From assembly GCF_014725735.1 (NCBI RefSeq), contig NZ_CP061368.1, forward strand, positions 269,001 to 333,000: a stretch of DNA of 64,000 nucleotides, read 5' to 3'. The notes beneath the pieces were generated by a model. It saw only the letters and a list, made by a program, of their open reading frames with translations. It did not search any database and was not told where the DNA came from. The translations under genes and the position numbers were made by a program. Of the stretch, positions 8,901 through 16,606 are shown piece after piece (within the stretch, counting starts at the first letter, position 1; every line of letters begins with the position of its first letter). This stretch comes from Wenzhouxiangella sp. AB-CW3. Its GTDB lineage: Bacteria; Pseudomonadota; Gammaproteobacteria; Xanthomonadales; Wenzhouxiangellaceae.

Positions 8901-11053
8901 TTGACCATGCGGTACTCGCCCGGCCCGAGGTGGCGTTGCAGCAGGAAATTACGGCCGCTGCCGCCGGCCGAAGATGAACCCAGGTCGACCCGTACCCGAT
9001 TGCGCAAGCTGACTTCGGTGTCGAGCAGGCCAATGGTCTCCAGGCGGTACAGGGCGGGCCGGGTGACCTGCACCAGGTGACTGCGTTCGCTGCCGCGTCT
9101 CATGTCGAGGATCACGGGCTGCCCGGTTCTGAGCGTGGGCAGGGGGCGGCGCTCCGGCTCCTGTTCAAGGGTCAGGCCGCTGAGCTCGTCGATGCTCTCG
9201 GGGCCGAAGTCGGGCAGCGATGCGTGCAGGTTGTAGATCTCGGCCTTCTCGCCCTGATTGCGTACCCAGACGGTATGCGTTCCCACTTGACCCAGGCTCA
9301 GCTCGTCTTGCCAGGGCCCGTCGGCCGACAGGCCGATATCCAGCCTGCTGCCATCGGCGCGGCTGGCGCGAACCACCTGGCCGGCGCGGCCGCGAACCTC
9401 GAAGGAGCGCTGGCTTTCGGCCGCCTGGGTGACCGGCAAGGGGGTGTCCAGCCGTAGTGGCAGTGGCCGCAGTATCGCGCCGCCGTGGCCCTGGTCGAAG
9501 TCGTTCAGGCGCAGTATTCGGCGATTGCGCGAGGTGACCGATTCTAGAACGCCGCGGTCGCGTTCGCCGGATTCGACGGGTACGGTCTCCGGCCGGGTGG
9601 CCGTGTGTCGAAGACGCAGTTCGGCGATGCCGGGATGGTTGCGAGCCGGCCTCAGCTGGAGGGCGTAGAGGCCTTCGTTCAGGGTGAGATCCTTGCGCGA
9701 CGAAAACTGCCATTCACCGGCCAGCCCGTGGCGGGTATCCGAGTACAGGGGCCTGAGTTTCCATTCGACCATGGCCTCGGACTGCTCGGTCAGTTCGATG
9801 CGGTACTCGCCGGAACGGGCGACCCGGAACAGCAGCTCGGTCTGGCGCAGAAGGTTGAAGCGCCGGGCCCAGCCGCGCTCGGTGTCGAGTACCGGCATCT
9901 GCTCGGTCACGACCTCGAACTCCCCGCTGCGCCGATATCGGTCGATCACCAGGGCCGTGGCGTCAATGGTGTCGCGCGGGTCGCTGGCGCCGACCAGGCT
10001 GATCAGGTGTGGGTCGCGACCGAGCTGACTCAGCGGGTAGGAGCGACCCTGGTGCAGCGCGGCAAGACGGTAGCGACCGCCCGGCCGGTAACGGACCTGC
10101 AGCAGGCGCTCGCCCGGGCTGGTGTCGGAGATCACCAGCCTCGGGTCGCGCGCGTTGCGCGACATGTTCCGCACGTTGCCGCTGGTGCGGTTCGGATCGG
10201 TGCCGGCGCTCCAGCGGGAGACGGCCAGCCTGGCGGTGTCGGCCTCTTCGGGTCTGAGTTCGAACAGGTTGGGGCCTTCTTCCACGCGCCAGTAGTCCAC
10301 CCCGAACGGGCTGGTTTCATACTCCCACCAGCCCCAGGCCGGCATGCGGGGCACGCCCTTGCGCACATAAAGCGATACATCGTCGCTGTCCTCGGCCCAG
10401 GTGGTGCCGGGGCCGCCGTAGGCGGCCAGACGATAGGTGCCGGCCTCCAGGCGGGTGTGAATGCGACGCCAGGCCAGCGGTTCGCCGCCGGCCGGATCGA
10501 TCTCGCGTGCTTCGGGTTCCAGGTCCTCGATCCAGTCGCCGTTGCGCCACAGACGGACGTCGGCCAGGTAGCGTCCGGCCAGTTCGATGGTGACCGTGCG
10601 CGGGCGATCCACCACCAACCACCAGGAACGCTGCTCGAAATCCTGCAACTCGGTGGTCAGCAGGCGGGTTTCCTCAAGTACCGGCAGGTCATCGAAATCG
10701 TTGCGCTCGGTGAATGGATGCAGGTGCATCTCGATCTCGCCGGTGGCATCGGCGGGTGCGTGCAGGCGCACTTTCAGTTCACCGGCCTCGGCGATCAGGT
10801 CCTGGCGTTCGGGGTGTCGCGCCGACGGGCCCATGATGTGATCGACGGTCTGCACGGCCACCGGCTGTTCGCCCCGGGCGACAACGGCGTAGCGCCCGTC
10901 GGCCGGCAACGCAACCACCTGCTCGATCAGCGCCTGAGCGGGCCAGGTCTGGTGCAACGGTTGGTCGGTGACCGGCAGCAGTTCACCGGCCATGGCCGGC
11001 AGGCAGAGCAGTCCCAGGCAGCCGGCCAGGCAACGAAAACGATCACGAGCCAT
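5993..11053 (-). CDS. Very large secreted protein of repeated beta-sandwich (jelly-roll/PPC-like) units, function unknown
   Basis: 1686 residues. The signal peptide is clear (RFRCLAGCLGLLCLPAMA, cleavage near residue 22). No enzymatic motif was recognised. A signature recurs along the protein, a 'G-x-Y-R-(L/I)' strand: DGRYAVVARG, AGTYRLAAYGG, GGRYRLAALHQ, SGEYRIELTEQ, PGEYRMVNAVRG, AGRYRIQARGL, PGRHRIVVLPG, AGNYRLAVQAA, AGRYRLRLSAV, PGRYLVRARLT. This pattern is typical of carbohydrate-binding or pre-peptidase C-terminal jelly-roll domains, so I infer about ten or more tandem beta-sandwich modules. It is first in the operon and its TGA overlaps the ATG of the macroglobulin gene. On the minus strand a GGGGAG Shine-Dalgarno stands about 5 bases before the ATG, behind a GC-rich hairpin (11072-11087). 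It may be a structural partner of the macroglobulin; that is inference from coupling only. Confidence 0.7.
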   Translation of the reverse strand: MARDRFRCLAGCLGLLCLPAMAGELLPVTDQPLHQTWPAQALIEQVVALPADGRYAVVARGEQPVAVQTVDHIMGPSARHPERQDLIAEAGELKVRLHAPADATGEIEMHLHPFTERNDFDDLPVLEETRLLTTELQDFEQRSWWLVVDRPRTVTIELAGRYLADVRLWRNGDWIEDLEPEAREIDPAGGEPLAWRRIHTRLEAGTYRLAAYGGPGTTWAEDSDDVSLYVRKGVPRMPAWGWWEYETSPFGVDYWRVEEGPNLFELRPEEADTARLAVSRWSAGTDPNRTSGNVRNMSRNARDPRLVISDTSPGERLLQVRYRPGGRYRLAALHQGRSYPLSQLGRDPHLISLVGASDPRDTIDATALVIDRYRRSGEFEVVTEQMPVLDTERGWARRFNLLRQTELLFRVARSGEYRIELTEQSEAMVEWKLRPLYSDTRHGLAGEWQFSSRKDLTLNEGLYALQLRPARNHPGIAELRLRHTATRPETVPVESGERDRGVLESVTSRNRRILRLNDFDQGHGGAILRPLPLRLDTPLPVTQAAESQRSFEVRGRAGQVVRASRADGSRLDIGLSADGPWQDELSLGQVGTHTVWVRNQGEKAEIYNLHASLPDFGPESIDELSGLTLEQEPERRPLPTLRTGQPVILDMRRGSERSHLVQVTRPALYRLETIGLLDTEVSLRNRVRVDLGSSSAGGSGRNFLLQRHLGPGEYRMVNAVRGRSAGELGLQVAATPLLDAGELDLEATGRTTIEPGKAAVYEIDIEQAGRYRIQARGLKSDFSVQIEGPDGWPVVRPGSSTPLTAELQPGRHRIVVLPGAVAARVLTSVRPEHPAPTPVFQGHGPHRLEANQRLTHHWRESEPRQPDLWDFNLPDRMRVRLTLDEAMEARLKYREDDDWQPVSDFAAGRFQTLPAGNYRLAVQAARVDDRRDYSLRLRTRELVPGQRRQARLPSDHWLSLDEAALVRLWTGGRLDLQARLEDEDGQRIDFSDHRPDDWNMLISRQLPAGRYRLRLSAVNSGSGSVDLHYDRIALPEGRPLAMGEQREIAGGQAESMAVNVPDTIPEHGLLLAFASRSHATHGVSLEQRGETGWEVLSNRTGRTTLGGFVLDPEAAGAELRLRAWPLDDVPAPIRLGLADADTRSPVAGELMSLKAPLSGLELLAVGRDHHGLSRLHPSDLTGWHWLEGGRELTGVDHGWIPASRPVIWLMGEQGHQPHKLQAVRLAAESTLRLPVGDSREIMVDADENSLRVWQLDSAVATVQLQALANGRGSGWAFGLQLPGQAGSNAMALALPGTAVERLHLARADQRRAQQPARLREQRLEIQSHGALDSGSRLIRLPAGSAAHLERPAGRPLRVALPAGGAAALSSDDNSTLQQLMSAGTEPASVRLDADGDTLWLINASDQDQSFKVRVELGADELNTPWQWAGQSGYSGWQEWRLSSDRPLRLAGDSRAYWQIDEDGQRSRPQDDVIDPARGRRVLLRHGPEHWALWQPDRLDGETLAIDSDGRKAQRIRPHQDGLLQLRLDDQLIERWLPGGHSHWTILPAGQWQLRFAAAPGQQADGLPEVTAEPAETLSEGLSPSVRLGPGESRWFQFELAEEQTIGIGLQSEREAVELVLHDAAGEPLGTGVAQMHQDLAPGRYLVRARLTADQSPLWLRLALVGTDTPDDLIPASVRQRLMDASQ

Positions 11054-11200
11054 GCAAACTCTCCCCGAATAGCGCGCCCGTCCGGGCGCTTGAACGACAG
11101 ATGTGAAAGCCGGGTAGATTACAGCACGCTGGCCGGGCAGGCACGGGGCGTGGTCATGGCCATACCGGGGCAGAATGTGGCAGAAATGTGGCAGGACAGC
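11054..11200. other. Short intergenic region ahead of the macroglobulin operon, with a 5'-leader hairpin
   Basis: This 147-bp gap separates the gamma-glutamyltransferase stop from the envelope operon start, both on the minus strand. A GC hairpin (arms GCGCCC and GGGCGC around a GGAC loop, read on the minus strand) lies at 11072-11087, just upstream of the ribosome binding site of the 1686-residue gene. I could not assign a convincing promoter. Confidence 0.4.
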
Positions 11201-12745
11201 TCAGGATGAGCTCGTGGCGCTTCCCAGGCGGCGCGGATCGGCTGCTGCCGCGTCCGGCCCGACGGCATGAACGCCACCGAAATACATGTTGCGCTCGGGC
11301 CAGCGTCGGGCGTGGGGTTGGTGTTCATCCAGCCACTCGGTCACTCCATCGGGCCAGGCGCCCTCTTCCAGTTCGATGGCCAGTTGGCCGTTCTCCAGGT
11401 GCATGCGCGGGGCGGCGATTGCCGCATCCAGCGGCAGGTCGAAATCGACCAGGTTGCAGATCACCTGTGCCAGCGCCGTGCGGATACGGTTGGAGCCGCC
11501 GCTGCCCAGCAGCCAGCGGCTCTGACCCCGGCGGAGCATCATGGGAGCCATCATCGAGGCCAGGCGGCGGTTGGTGGGCCAGCGGTGAAAACCGTTGCGG
11601 TTGAGATCTTCCTCCCCCAGCATGTTGTTGAGCAGGATGCCGGTGCCGGGCAGCACGTAACCCGAGCCCTCGCCGTTGGACAGGGTCAGGCTGATGCCCA
11701 GTTCATGCCCGTCGTCGATGCTGATCTGGGTGGTGCCCCGCCTGGCCTGCGGGCCGGCCTGCATCAGGGCCAGGAAAGCCTTTCTCAGTGCCCGGTCGCT
11801 GTTGAACAGTTCCGGCTGCTCCAGTTTCCGGCGCCATTGCTCGGTCTGCTCCAGTGATTGCAGCAGGGCCTTGAGGTGGGGGGCATTGCCGAACGCCTGC
11901 CCGCCGGGCAGGTGTTGCTCCAGCCCGTGGCTGGCCAGTGCCAGCATCATGCCGCCAAAAGCCGGTGGCGGCGTGGACCAGATGCGTGCATCGCGATATG
12001 TCCAGCTCAGGGGGCGCCGCCAGCGCGGCCGGTAGCAGGCCAGGTCCTCCAGGCCAAGATGCCCGCCGTTGTCGGCCGAGTCGCTTGCAAGCTGTCGCGC
12101 CGTATCGCCCTGGTAGAACAGGACCACACCCTCGCGGCCCATGGCATCGAGAAAGTCAGCCAGTGGCCGATTGCGAATCAGTGTTCCTTCAGTTGGCAGG
12201 GCGTCGTGACGATCATTCAGGCCGAACAGGCGCGCACAGTCATCGCTGGCGCGCACGATGGGCTCGAGAATGCGCACCGTGTAGTGCTGAATGGCATTGA
12301 GTGCCACGCCCTGGCGTGCCAGTTCCATGGCCGGTTCGACCAGCGTCGAGAGTGGTACACGGCCATGACGTTCGTGCAGGGCCGAAAGCCCGGCCAGCAT
12401 TCCGGGCGTGGCGATCGAGGCCATGCCGACGTGGAATTCCTGTACATCCGGGCCGAAGTTGCCGAGGATCGGATAGAAGTCCAGCGCATCGCGACGGCGT
12501 CTGCGTGGTGTCTGGGTGAAGGCATCCAGCGCCAGCGGCGCCCGACCGCGGCAGTGCACCAGGCCGTGCAGGCCGCCGCCGATGGAGCACAACAACGGTT
12601 CGGCCACCGCGGCGGCCAGCGCTGCGGACACGGCCGCATCGGCCGCATTGCCCCCGGCACGCAATATCGCCACTGCCGCCTGAGTGGTCTCCTCATGTCC
12701 GCTGGCCACCCGCCAGCCGGCCCGCCGTGATCGTCCGGGTTTCAT
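11201..12745 (-). CDS. ggt: Gamma-glutamyltransferase family protein (Ntn hydrolase)
   Basis: 514 residues from the ATG at 12745 (MKPGRSRRAGWRVASG); the frame stays open upstream but through non-conserved, repeat-rich DNA, so I reject a longer start. The N-terminal signature is present: AILRAGGNAADAAVSA and CSIGGGLHG. The autoprocessing site is also present: RRGTTQISIDDG, with Thr338 as the predicted nucleophile freed by self-cleavage, and downstream GSGYVLPGTGILLNN matches the small-subunit substrate pocket. Family members cleave gamma-glutamyl bonds such as glutathione, or modify other gamma-glutamyl or acylated substrates. I see no signal peptide, whereas classical bacterial GGT is periplasmic, so this copy may be cytoplasmic or act on another substrate. 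Confidence 0.85.
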   Translation of the reverse strand: MKPGRSRRAGWRVASGHEETTQAAVAILRAGGNAADAAVSAALAAAVAEPLLCSIGGGLHGLVHCRGRAPLALDAFTQTPRRRRRDALDFYPILGNFGPDVQEFHVGMASIATPGMLAGLSALHERHGRVPLSTLVEPAMELARQGVALNAIQHYTVRILEPIVRASDDCARLFGLNDRHDALPTEGTLIRNRPLADFLDAMGREGVVLFYQGDTARQLASDSADNGGHLGLEDLACYRPRWRRPLSWTYRDARIWSTPPPAFGGMMLALASHGLEQHLPGGQAFGNAPHLKALLQSLEQTEQWRRKLEQPELFNSDRALRKAFLALMQAGPQARRGTTQISIDDGHELGISLTLSNGEGSGYVLPGTGILLNNMLGEEDLNRNGFHRWPTNRRLASMMAPMMLRRGQSRWLLGSGGSNRIRTALAQVICNLVDFDLPLDAAIAAPRMHLENGQLAIELEEGAWPDGVTEWLDEHQPHARRWPERNMYFGGVHAVGPDAAAADPRRLGSATSSS

Positions 12746-13073
12746 GGATAGTGACTCTGCCACAGAAGGGGGCGCATTGCCGGTCCATCGTAGCGGCCGA
12801 CCCTGTTCTTCTCCCGACGTCCCGGCCGGACTGACACCTCCCCCGTCGTCCCGGCCGGACCTAGTATCTCCTCCCATCGTCCCGGCCGTAGCGTAGCGGA
12901 GAGCCGGGACCTCGCAGTTTTCCGTTGGCACGGCGCCGTGCTAGGCATCACCGTGCGGGGTCCCGGATATCGCCTGCGGCGATTCCGGGACGACGAGGGG
13001 TGGCGGCTTGCTTTTCACCTGCATATGTCAGACAATATCCGGCTATTTTCAATCGACCCAGGAACCACCTGTC
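12746..13073. repeat. Intergenic REP-like hairpins and a roughly 30-bp direct repeat
   Basis: The core CGTCCCGGCCG occurs three times (12818, 12847, 12878; spacings 29 and 31 bp). The third copy pairs with GCCGGGAC at 12903-12910 to form a hairpin. A second, stronger hairpin lies at 12960-12991: 15-base and 14-base arms around a TGC loop with one bulged base. Sequences of this kind resemble bacterial REP/BIME intergenic repeats. No gene is visible in the interval apart from the leader of the bL31 gene. Confidence 0.6.
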
Positions 13074-13325
13074 ATGAAGCCCGAAATCCATCCCGAATAC
13101 CGTGAAGTGGTGTTCCAGGACACATCCAGCGACCTGGTCTTCAAGACCCGTTCGACCGTTCAGACCAAGGACACCATCAAGTGGGAAGACGGCAACGAGT
13201 ATCCGCTGGTCAAGGTGGAAGTCTCGAGCAAGTCTCATCCCTTCTACACCGGCAAGCACAAGATCATGGACTCCGGTGGCCGTGTCGACCGCTTCAAGCA
13301 GCGCTACGGCAAGGGCAAGAAGTAA
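13074..13325 (+). CDS. rpmE2: 50S ribosomal protein bL31 type B
   Basis: 83 residues starting [20 protein letters not shown], followed by [20 protein letters not shown] and the conserved C-terminal [20 protein letters not shown] segment of bL31. The zinc-binding CxxC pairs of type A bL31 are absent, which defines the zinc-independent paralogue. In many bacteria the type B copy is derepressed by Zur under zinc limitation, but I do not see a convincing Zur box in the leader. The ATG at 13074 is chosen because family members begin at MKxxIHPxY; AGGA lies about ten bases upstream. Confidence 0.95.
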   Translation: MKPEIHPEYREVVFQDTSSDLVFKTRSTVQTKDTIKWEDGNEYPLVKVEVSSKSHPFYTGKHKIMDSGGRVDRFKQRYGKGKK

Positions 13326-13345
13326 GCTCTCACGCGTGGTCGTGT

Positions 13346-13368
13346 CTGCCGGCGCACTGCACCGGCAG
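13346..13368 (+). terminator. Hairpin after rpmE2, possible terminator without a T-tract
   Basis: CTGCCGG and CCGGCAG arms enclose a short inner GCA/TGC stem with one C-A mismatch, 20 bp after the bL31 stop. No run of T follows, so intrinsic termination is doubtful. Confidence 0.3.
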
Positions 13369-13520
13369 CCAGCCCCAGGCGGATCATTTCCGCATTTTTC
13401 ACGCCTCCGCTTCGCTACCTGCGAGTGGCGGTGCCTGCCCGTTTTACCTGCCTGCTGGTTTGTCTCGCCCCGATCGGCCATAATCGGTGGTCAGGGAACT
13501 GCTGATCGAGGAGCAAACCG

Positions 13521-13910
13521 ATGAAGGTCAAGGGATTTACGATGATCGAGCTGTTGATCGCGGTGGTGATTGTCGCGGTGCTGGCAGCCATTGCCATTCC
13601 CATGTATCAGGATCATGTCGATCGTACCCGCCGTGCCGATGCCGTGACCGGCCTGACGGAGCTGGCCCAGGAGCTGGAGCGCTGCTTTACGAGGAACAAT
13701 TCCTACACCGGCACTGGCTGTCCCTCGGGAACCGAGTCGTCACCGGACGGCCACTACAACATTGCGATCACCGCCGGCGACGACAGCTTTACACTGGCGG
13801 CAACACCCACTGGCGTTCAGGATCGTGATGACTGCCGCGAGTTGTCACTGACTCACCGCGGCGAGAGAGATGCCAATCCGGACATGGCTGAATGCTGGAG
13901 AACCGAATGA
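13521..13910 (+). CDS. pilE: Type IV pilin (PilE-like)
   Basis: 129 residues. The class III prepilin signal is textbook: a short basic leader MKVKG, cleavage after Gly5, then FTMIELLIAVVIVAVLAAIAIPMY with Glu at mature position 5 and the usual hydrophobic alpha1-N helix. The body keeps the PilE-type 'DHVDRTRRADAVTGL' region. Two cysteine pairs are likely (RCFTRNNSYTGTGC; DDCREL...AECWRTE), the second probably closing the C-terminal D-loop. A GAGGAG ribosome binding site precedes the ATG. No other pilus genes are nearby, so this is an isolated pilin, either a minor pilin or an orphan; which one cannot be told from sequence. Confidence 0.88.
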   Translation: MKVKGFTMIELLIAVVIVAVLAAIAIPMYQDHVDRTRRADAVTGLTELAQELERCFTRNNSYTGTGCPSGTESSPDGHYNIAITAGDDSFTLAATPTGVQDRDDCRELSLTHRGERDANPDMAECWRTE

Positions 13911-13955
13911 GGGTTCAGGCCGAATAGCATTCCGGCAGCGCTGCTCCGGCAGCCT

Positions 13956-15221
13956 TCAGGCACTGGCTTGCGGAGGCTGCTCGCTGTCGGAGTCGGCCGT
14001 TTCATCCTGTTCGGGGTACATTTCCAGCACCGCCGGCGAGGTGGCGAACTGTGGAACCCAGTCCCCTTGGTCATCGGCCGGTACCGGCGGGCTGACCAGC
14101 ATGCGGTAACGGGCGAAGCCGGCGGGGATGAAGGCGGCCAGGGCGATGAAGGCCAGCAGGCTGGTTGGATGAACGTGCTGCATCAACACACCGGCGATCA
14201 TGGGTCCGGCGATCGCACCTGAGCCATACATCAACTGAAGCGCCGAGGTGGTTTCCAGCATGTGTTCGGGGTCGACGTGGTCGTTGGTGTGGGCCGCCGA
14301 CAGGGCGTAGATGCTGAAGGCCGTGGCGCCATAGGCGAATCCGCCGGCCAGCACCAGCACGGGCTCGATGCTGGCCAGCCACAGTGCCAGCAACGCGGCC
14401 AGGCCGGAAGACAGGCAGACCCAGCTCAGCACGGTGCGCCGATCGAAGCGATCGGATAGCCAGCCGACTGGCCACATCATCAGGATGCCGCCAAGAATGG
14501 TAAGTGCCATGAACCCGGCGATGCCGCCGGCGCCTAGTCCCAGGGCCGCGGCCATGACCGCACCCAGACCCCAGAATGCGCCGGTGCCGATGCCTGAAAA
14601 GACCGCTCCGACCACGCCCAGGGGAGAGATCGAGTACAGCTTTGAGAGCCCCAGTCGGTGCGATTCGACCAGCGGCGGTTCGCTGACCCGGGTCAGTGCC
14701 ACCGGCACCAGGCCCAGAGACATCAGGACCGAGCCCAATGCGAACAGATGCAGCGTGGCGACATCGCCGGCCAGCAGCAGCAACTGTCCGATGCCCAGCC
14801 CGATCAGCGTGGTGGTCATGTAAACCGAGAAGATGTGGCCGCGTTGCTCGTTGCCGGTCTGCTCGTTGAGCCAGCTTTCGATGACGATGTAGAGTCCGAC
14901 CACGCACACACCGGCCATGGCCCTGGCCAGCAGCCAGACTGTCGGGTGTATGAACAGCCCGTGCAGTAGCACGGTCACCGAGCACAGCGAGGCCAGCGTG
15001 GCGAACACGCGGATGTGCCCGACCCGCCGGATCATGTTGGGCACGATGAAGGTGCCGGCGACAAAGCCGGCAAAGTACCCTGCCATGACCAGGCCCAGCA
15101 GGGTGCTGGAGAATCCTTCTATCTGGCCGCGCACCCCCAGCAATGTGCCGATCAGGCCGTTGCCGGCCAGCATCAGGCCAATGCCGAAGAGCAGGGTGGT
15201 GATGGCGAAAATGCTGCGCAT
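13956..15221 (-). CDS. Major facilitator superfamily transporter (YcaD-like)
   Basis: 421 residues from the ATG at 15221; a TTG seven codons upstream is possible. About 12 hydrophobic segments are visible. MFS signatures include a first-loop motif around NMIRRVGHIRVF and a second-half equivalent GWLSDRFDRRTVLSW, and an acidic RAMAGVCVVGLYIVIESWLNE segment resembles the YcaD/MFS_1-like group. It would move a small molecule across the inner membrane by a proton-coupled mechanism; the substrate is not predictable. It is convergent with the pilin gene. Confidence 0.88.
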   Translation of the reverse strand: MRSIFAITTLLFGIGLMLAGNGLIGTLLGVRGQIEGFSSTLLGLVMAGYFAGFVAGTFIVPNMIRRVGHIRVFATLASLCSVTVLLHGLFIHPTVWLLARAMAGVCVVGLYIVIESWLNEQTGNEQRGHIFSVYMTTTLIGLGIGQLLLLAGDVATLHLFALGSVLMSLGLVPVALTRVSEPPLVESHRLGLSKLYSISPLGVVGAVFSGIGTGAFWGLGAVMAAALGLGAGGIAGFMALTILGGILMMWPVGWLSDRFDRRTVLSWVCLSSGLAALLALWLASIEPVLVLAGGFAYGATAFSIYALSAAHTNDHVDPEHMLETTSALQLMYGSGAIAGPMIAGVLMQHVHPTSLLAFIALAAFIPAGFARYRMLVSPPVPADDQGDWVPQFATSPAVLEMYPEQDETADSDSEQPPQASA

Positions 15222-15296
15222 GGGGTGTCTGGGGTTTGCCAACGGTACGACGGTGTCAGAGCGTGATTGTAAGCCTGCCTCGACCGGCGTAAAGAA

Positions 15297-16448
15297 CTAT
15301 CGCGGCAGGAACAGCGCCTGCAGATCGTTGAGGTAGCGTTTGCCGCGGGCCGTTCGGAAGATGCACGTCTCGTCGCTGTCGATCAAACCCAGTTCGCGGG
15401 CCCGGTCCATGGATTCTGCAATGCGCTCGCGGTCCAGACCGGTGCGCGTCTCGAACTCTGTCCAGGGCACGGGCTGGTCCAGGCGGAAACGATTGAGAAA
15501 GTACTCGAAGGGCAGTTGCTCATCGGGCACGATGGCTTCTTCGGCAATAAACGACCCGTTCTCTTGTGCCTTCAGGTACGGGCGCGGATGGGACTTGCGG
15601 CGCGTGCGCAGAATATGGCCTTTGGCCGGCAGGGTGATCTTGCCATGGGCACCGGCGCCGATGCCCAGGTAGTCGCCGAAGCACCAGTAGTTCAGGTTGT
15701 GCCGGCTGGCCTGGCCCGGTGCGGCCCAGGCCGAAATCTCGTAGCTGGTCAGCCCCGCGTCCAGCAGGCGCTCCTGGCAGGTCTGCTGCATGTCCCAGAT
15801 GATTTCTTCCTCGGGCAGTTCAGGCGGACGGGCGGCAAACACGGTGTTGGGCTCGATGGTGAGCTGGTAGTGCGACAGATGGCGCGGTTCGAAAGCCAGG
15901 GCCTGTTCCAGGTCCGCCAGCGCCTGCTCGATGGTCTGACCGGGCAGGGCCCACATCAGGTCCAGGTTGAAGCGTTCGAAGCCGGCGCGCGTGACCGCCT
16001 CGATGGCCCTGGAGGCCTCCGTGGCCGAATGAATCCGCCCCAGTCGCTTGAGTTGCTCGTTGTCGAAACTCTGCACCCCGAGGCTGATGCGATTGACGCC
16101 GGCGGCACGGTAACCCTCGAAACGATCATGTTCCACCGCGCCGGGATTGGCCTCCATGGTGATCTCGGCATCCGGCGCCAGCGCGAGGCGTGCGCGCACC
16201 CCCGAGAGCAGCCGATCAATGGCGTCGGCGGAAAACAGGCTGGGCGTGCCGCCGCCGATAAAGATGCTCGAGAGCGTTCGTCCCCACACCCGCGGCAGAT
16301 CGACCTCCAGGTCGGCCAGCAGGGCATCGATGTAGTCGCCCTCGGGCAGTTCACCGGCCAGTGCATGCGAGTTGAAGTCGCAATATGGGCATTTGGCGAT
16401 GCACCAGGGGAGGTGGAGGTAGAGGGAGAGGGGTGGGGGGGTTAGCAC
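15297..16448 (-). CDS. hemW: Heme chaperone HemW (radical SAM family)
   Basis: 383 residues. The radical SAM cluster motif is C16-x3-C20-x2-C23 (PWCIAKCPYCDFNSH), followed by the HemW-typical IFIGGGTPSLF, NLDLMWALPGQT and the NYW.FGDYLGIGAGAHGK region. HemW was formerly annotated as an oxygen-independent coproporphyrinogen oxidase; it lacks that enzyme's fourth cysteine feature and acts in heme delivery. The family start 'xxxPPLSLYxHxPWC' fits the GTG at 16448. That start codon lies in a C-rich mRNA stretch (G-rich plus strand, 16430-16463) with no Shine-Dalgarno, so initiation may be weak. It follows rph-rdgB on the same strand, a common neighbourhood. Confidence 0.93.
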   Translation of the reverse strand: MLTPPPLSLYLHLPWCIAKCPYCDFNSHALAGELPEGDYIDALLADLEVDLPRVWGRTLSSIFIGGGTPSLFSADAIDRLLSGVRARLALAPDAEITMEANPGAVEHDRFEGYRAAGVNRISLGVQSFDNEQLKRLGRIHSATEASRAIEAVTRAGFERFNLDLMWALPGQTIEQALADLEQALAFEPRHLSHYQLTIEPNTVFAARPPELPEEEIIWDMQQTCQERLLDAGLTSYEISAWAAPGQASRHNLNYWCFGDYLGIGAGAHGKITLPAKGHILRTRRKSHPRPYLKAQENGSFIAEEAIVPDEQLPFEYFLNRFRLDQPVPWTEFETRTGLDRERIAESMDRARELGLIDSDETCIFRTARGKRYLNDLQALFLPR

Positions 16449-16463
16449 GGGGTGGGGGAGGGG
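16430..16463 (+). other. Potential G-quadruplex over the hemW start codon
   Basis: The plus strand has five G-tracts of 4, 7, 4, 5 and 4 bases, separated by loops of 1, 7, 1 and 1 bases. This meets the usual G-quadruplex pattern. It is on the template strand of hemW, and the complementary start codon CAC sits in the 7-base loop. Confidence 0.5.
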
Positions 16464-16464
16464 T

Positions 16465-16606
16465 GTGTTAGGTGTTAAGTGTTAGGTGTGAAGTGTGAAG
16501 TGTGAAGTGTGAAGGGGTGGTGCTTTGAAGGTAGTGCCTGGTGCCTCGGGCCTCGAGCCTAGAACCTCGAACCTTGAACCTCGAACCTCGAACCTAGAAC
16601 CTCGAA
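16465..16606. repeat. Two heptanucleotide tandem arrays between hemW and rdgB
   Basis: The first array (16465-16513) is seven heptamers: GTGTTAG, GTGTTAA, GTGTTAG, then four GTGTGAA. The second (16544-16606) is nine heptamers of the CCTCGAA type with variants CCTAGAA, CCTTGAA, CCTCGAG and CCTCGGG. Period is exactly 7 bp in both. The second array runs into the 3' end of rdgB. Related arrays occur at 25121, 29529 and 62558. They resemble in design the heptameric STRR repeats described in cyanobacteria; any homology is not implied. Confidence 0.9.

Noticed and set aside
9605-11209. 534-codon open frame opposite the 1686-residue gene
   Set aside because: Same type of antisense shadow; the sense frame has a signal peptide, coupled neighbours and repeated domain signatures.
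12746-12931. Longer N-terminus for the gamma-glutamyltransferase (start at 12931)
   Set aside because: The added 62 residues come from REP-like repeat DNA and have no family similarity; the ATG at 12745 is 12 codons before the conserved region.
13008-13073. Zur box controlling rpmE2
   Set aside because: Type B bL31 genes are often under Zur, but no convincing palindromic site could be seen in the leader.
16465-16606. CRISPR array
   Set aside because: Repeat units are 7 bp with no unique spacers, and no cas genes are nearby.
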